From an uncultured Propionibacterium sp. (GTDB taxonomy: Bacteria > Actinomycetota > Actinomycetes > Propionibacteriales > Propionibacteriaceae), in contig CALHWB010000050.1 in assembly GCA_938036835.1 (NCBI GenBank), positions 1 through 27,011 on the forward strand: a DNA stretch of 27,011 nucleotides, read 5' to 3'. Each line of letters opens with the position of its first letter. The first letter of the stretch is position 1. Position numbers and translations under genes: made by a program. A model generated the notes under the pieces. That model saw only the letters and a program-made list of their open reading frames with translations. It did no database searches and was not told the origin of the DNA. Below are positions 26,405 to 27,011 of the stretch, one piece after another.

Positions 26405-27011
26405 CGGAAGGCTCCTTGTTCTTGCGCCAGCCGCACCGCCTGCTCCAGATCGCCGAGAGTTCGGTACTCGACCTGCACCCCAGAGTCGGCGACCGGCGCG
26501 AAGACCACATCATCACGCTGGTCGCTGAGGACGGTCAAAGTGTCCTGTACTACTTCTGCGCCCTTGATGCCCGGTTGCGGCGTGGCCACCACCTCGAAAC
26601 TATTGGGGGGCTCCGACAGACCGGTGCCCAGGTACTTCACGTAGGCCTCTCGGATCGTCCACAATCGAAGAACGGCTGAGCAATCGCAGGCTGAGCAATC
26701 GCAGCCATCTTCGAGTCGTGCCAGCTCTGCCCTGTGCAGGTAGGGCGAAACGTCGCTCACTCCGACCCGGCGCAGGGTTTCGATGTCTACACCGATCGAC
26801 CCTGCACAAATGCCGCAGGCCACCCATCCGCGGGTGTGCGAGATGCTGAATGAGGCACCTGCCCTCTGAAGTTGAGTGCAGTACGGCTTACCGCGATCCT
26901 CGACGGCGAACTCGATGTCCTCATTGGCCAGGCTGAGTGCGCCATGTAGCATCCAGCGCGCCAATACCGCTGCAGACAGGCTCCCGATCCGGTCCTCGGG
27001 AAACCGCATGC
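26401..27011 (-). CDS. Sfp-type 4'-phosphopantetheinyl transferase (5' end beyond window)
   Basis: The enzyme moves the phosphopantetheine arm of CoA onto the Ser of the PCP and ACP domains encoded downstream. Motifs in order are GKPY, FSISHTRGWVACGI (family form FxxSHS), GVDIE (Mg-binding Asp and Glu) and WTIREAYVKYLGTGL (family form W-x-x-KEA-x-K, with the first Lys as Arg). About 202 residues are seen. Family members are usually 220-240 residues and have ~30-40 residues before the DRIGSL-like segment, so the ATG at 27007-27009 is probably internal and the true start lies outside the window. Between GVDIE and WTIREA lies an odd cysteine-rich stretch, CDCSACDCSA, made by a 15-bp tandem duplication. 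The stop overlaps the NRPS ATG by four bases, tying the transferase to this operon. Confidence 0.9.
   Translation of the reverse strand, partial: MRFPEDRIGSLSAAVLARWMLHGALSLANEDIEFAVEDRGKPYCTQLQRAGASFSISHTRGWVACGICAGSIGVDIETLRRVGVSDVSPYLHRAELARLEDGCDCSACDCSAVLRLWTIREAYVKYLGTGLSEPPNSFEVVATPQPGIKGAEVVQDTLTVLSDQRDDVVFAPVADSGVQVEYRTLGDLEQAVRLAQEQGAFR
26412..26417 (-). promoter_or_regulatory. Ribosome binding site of the NRPS
   Basis: AAGGAG is located 7 bases before the ATG at 26404, inside the 3' end of the transferase gene. It is the strongest Shine-Dalgarno match in the window and supports translational coupling through the ATGA overlap. Confidence 0.75.
26674..26703. repeat. Perfect 15-bp tandem duplication inside the transferase gene
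   Basis: GGCTGAGCAATCGCA occurs twice back to back (26674-26688 and 26689-26703) with no mismatch. It keeps the frame and adds a second copy of a five-residue unit, giving CDCSACDCSA in the protein. Perfect identity suggests a recent slippage or duplication event. Confidence 0.9.

Noticed and set aside
1..27011. tRNA, rRNA, CRISPR arrays, riboswitches, replication origins
   Set aside because: I saw no regularly spaced repeats, no rRNA-like blocks and no cloverleaf-like segments. Apart from the left 720 bases the window has no gap long enough to hold them.

Overview
The window is GC-rich DNA, almost certainly from a high-GC Gram-positive bacterium (Actinomycetota). The grounds are dense codon use, long antisense shadow reading frames, GGAG-type ribosome binding sites, and the style of the transposase and DUF885 fragments at the left edge. 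I cannot name the genus.

About 97% of the window (722-27011) is one minus-strand operon for a hybrid non-ribosomal peptide / trans-acyltransferase polyketide assembly line. In transcription order (right to left) it reads: a Sfp-type phosphopantetheinyl transferase cut by the window edge; a two-module NRPS (A-PCP-C-A-PCP plus a C-terminal condensation-domain remnant); a free-standing malonyltransferase; three single-module PKS proteins, each KS-DH-KR-ACP with no AT of its own; a type II thioesterase that has lost its nucleophile region; and a terminal PKS with KS-KR-ACP and a thioester reductase. Genes overlap or sit 4-29 bp apart, and most starts have a clear Shine-Dalgarno sequence, so they are probably co-transcribed and translationally coupled.

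Functional model (inference): the transferase arms the carrier proteins. NRPS module 1 loads an amino acid I cannot identify. Module 2 adds what reads as glycine (pocket residues D-I-L-Q-V-G-V-V-W). The discrete AT supplies malonate to four PKS modules. The first three carry DH and KR domains and would build conjugated double bonds. The last carries only a KR, and its reductase would release an aldehyde or alcohol. A free amino terminus plus a terminal aldehyde could close to a cyclic imine. Several domains have altered motifs, so the real reduction pattern may be simpler than the domain order suggests: the KR of the first PKS, the KR of the last PKS, and the DH of the first PKS.

The left edge (1-721) is a scar region. 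It holds the N-terminal part of an IS transposase running off the window, its apparent terminus, a DUF885-family gene reduced to its last ~140 codons with an in-frame stop, and a small hairpin just past the last PKS gene. This marks one boundary of the cluster. No tRNA, rRNA, CRISPR array, regulator or transporter gene is visible.
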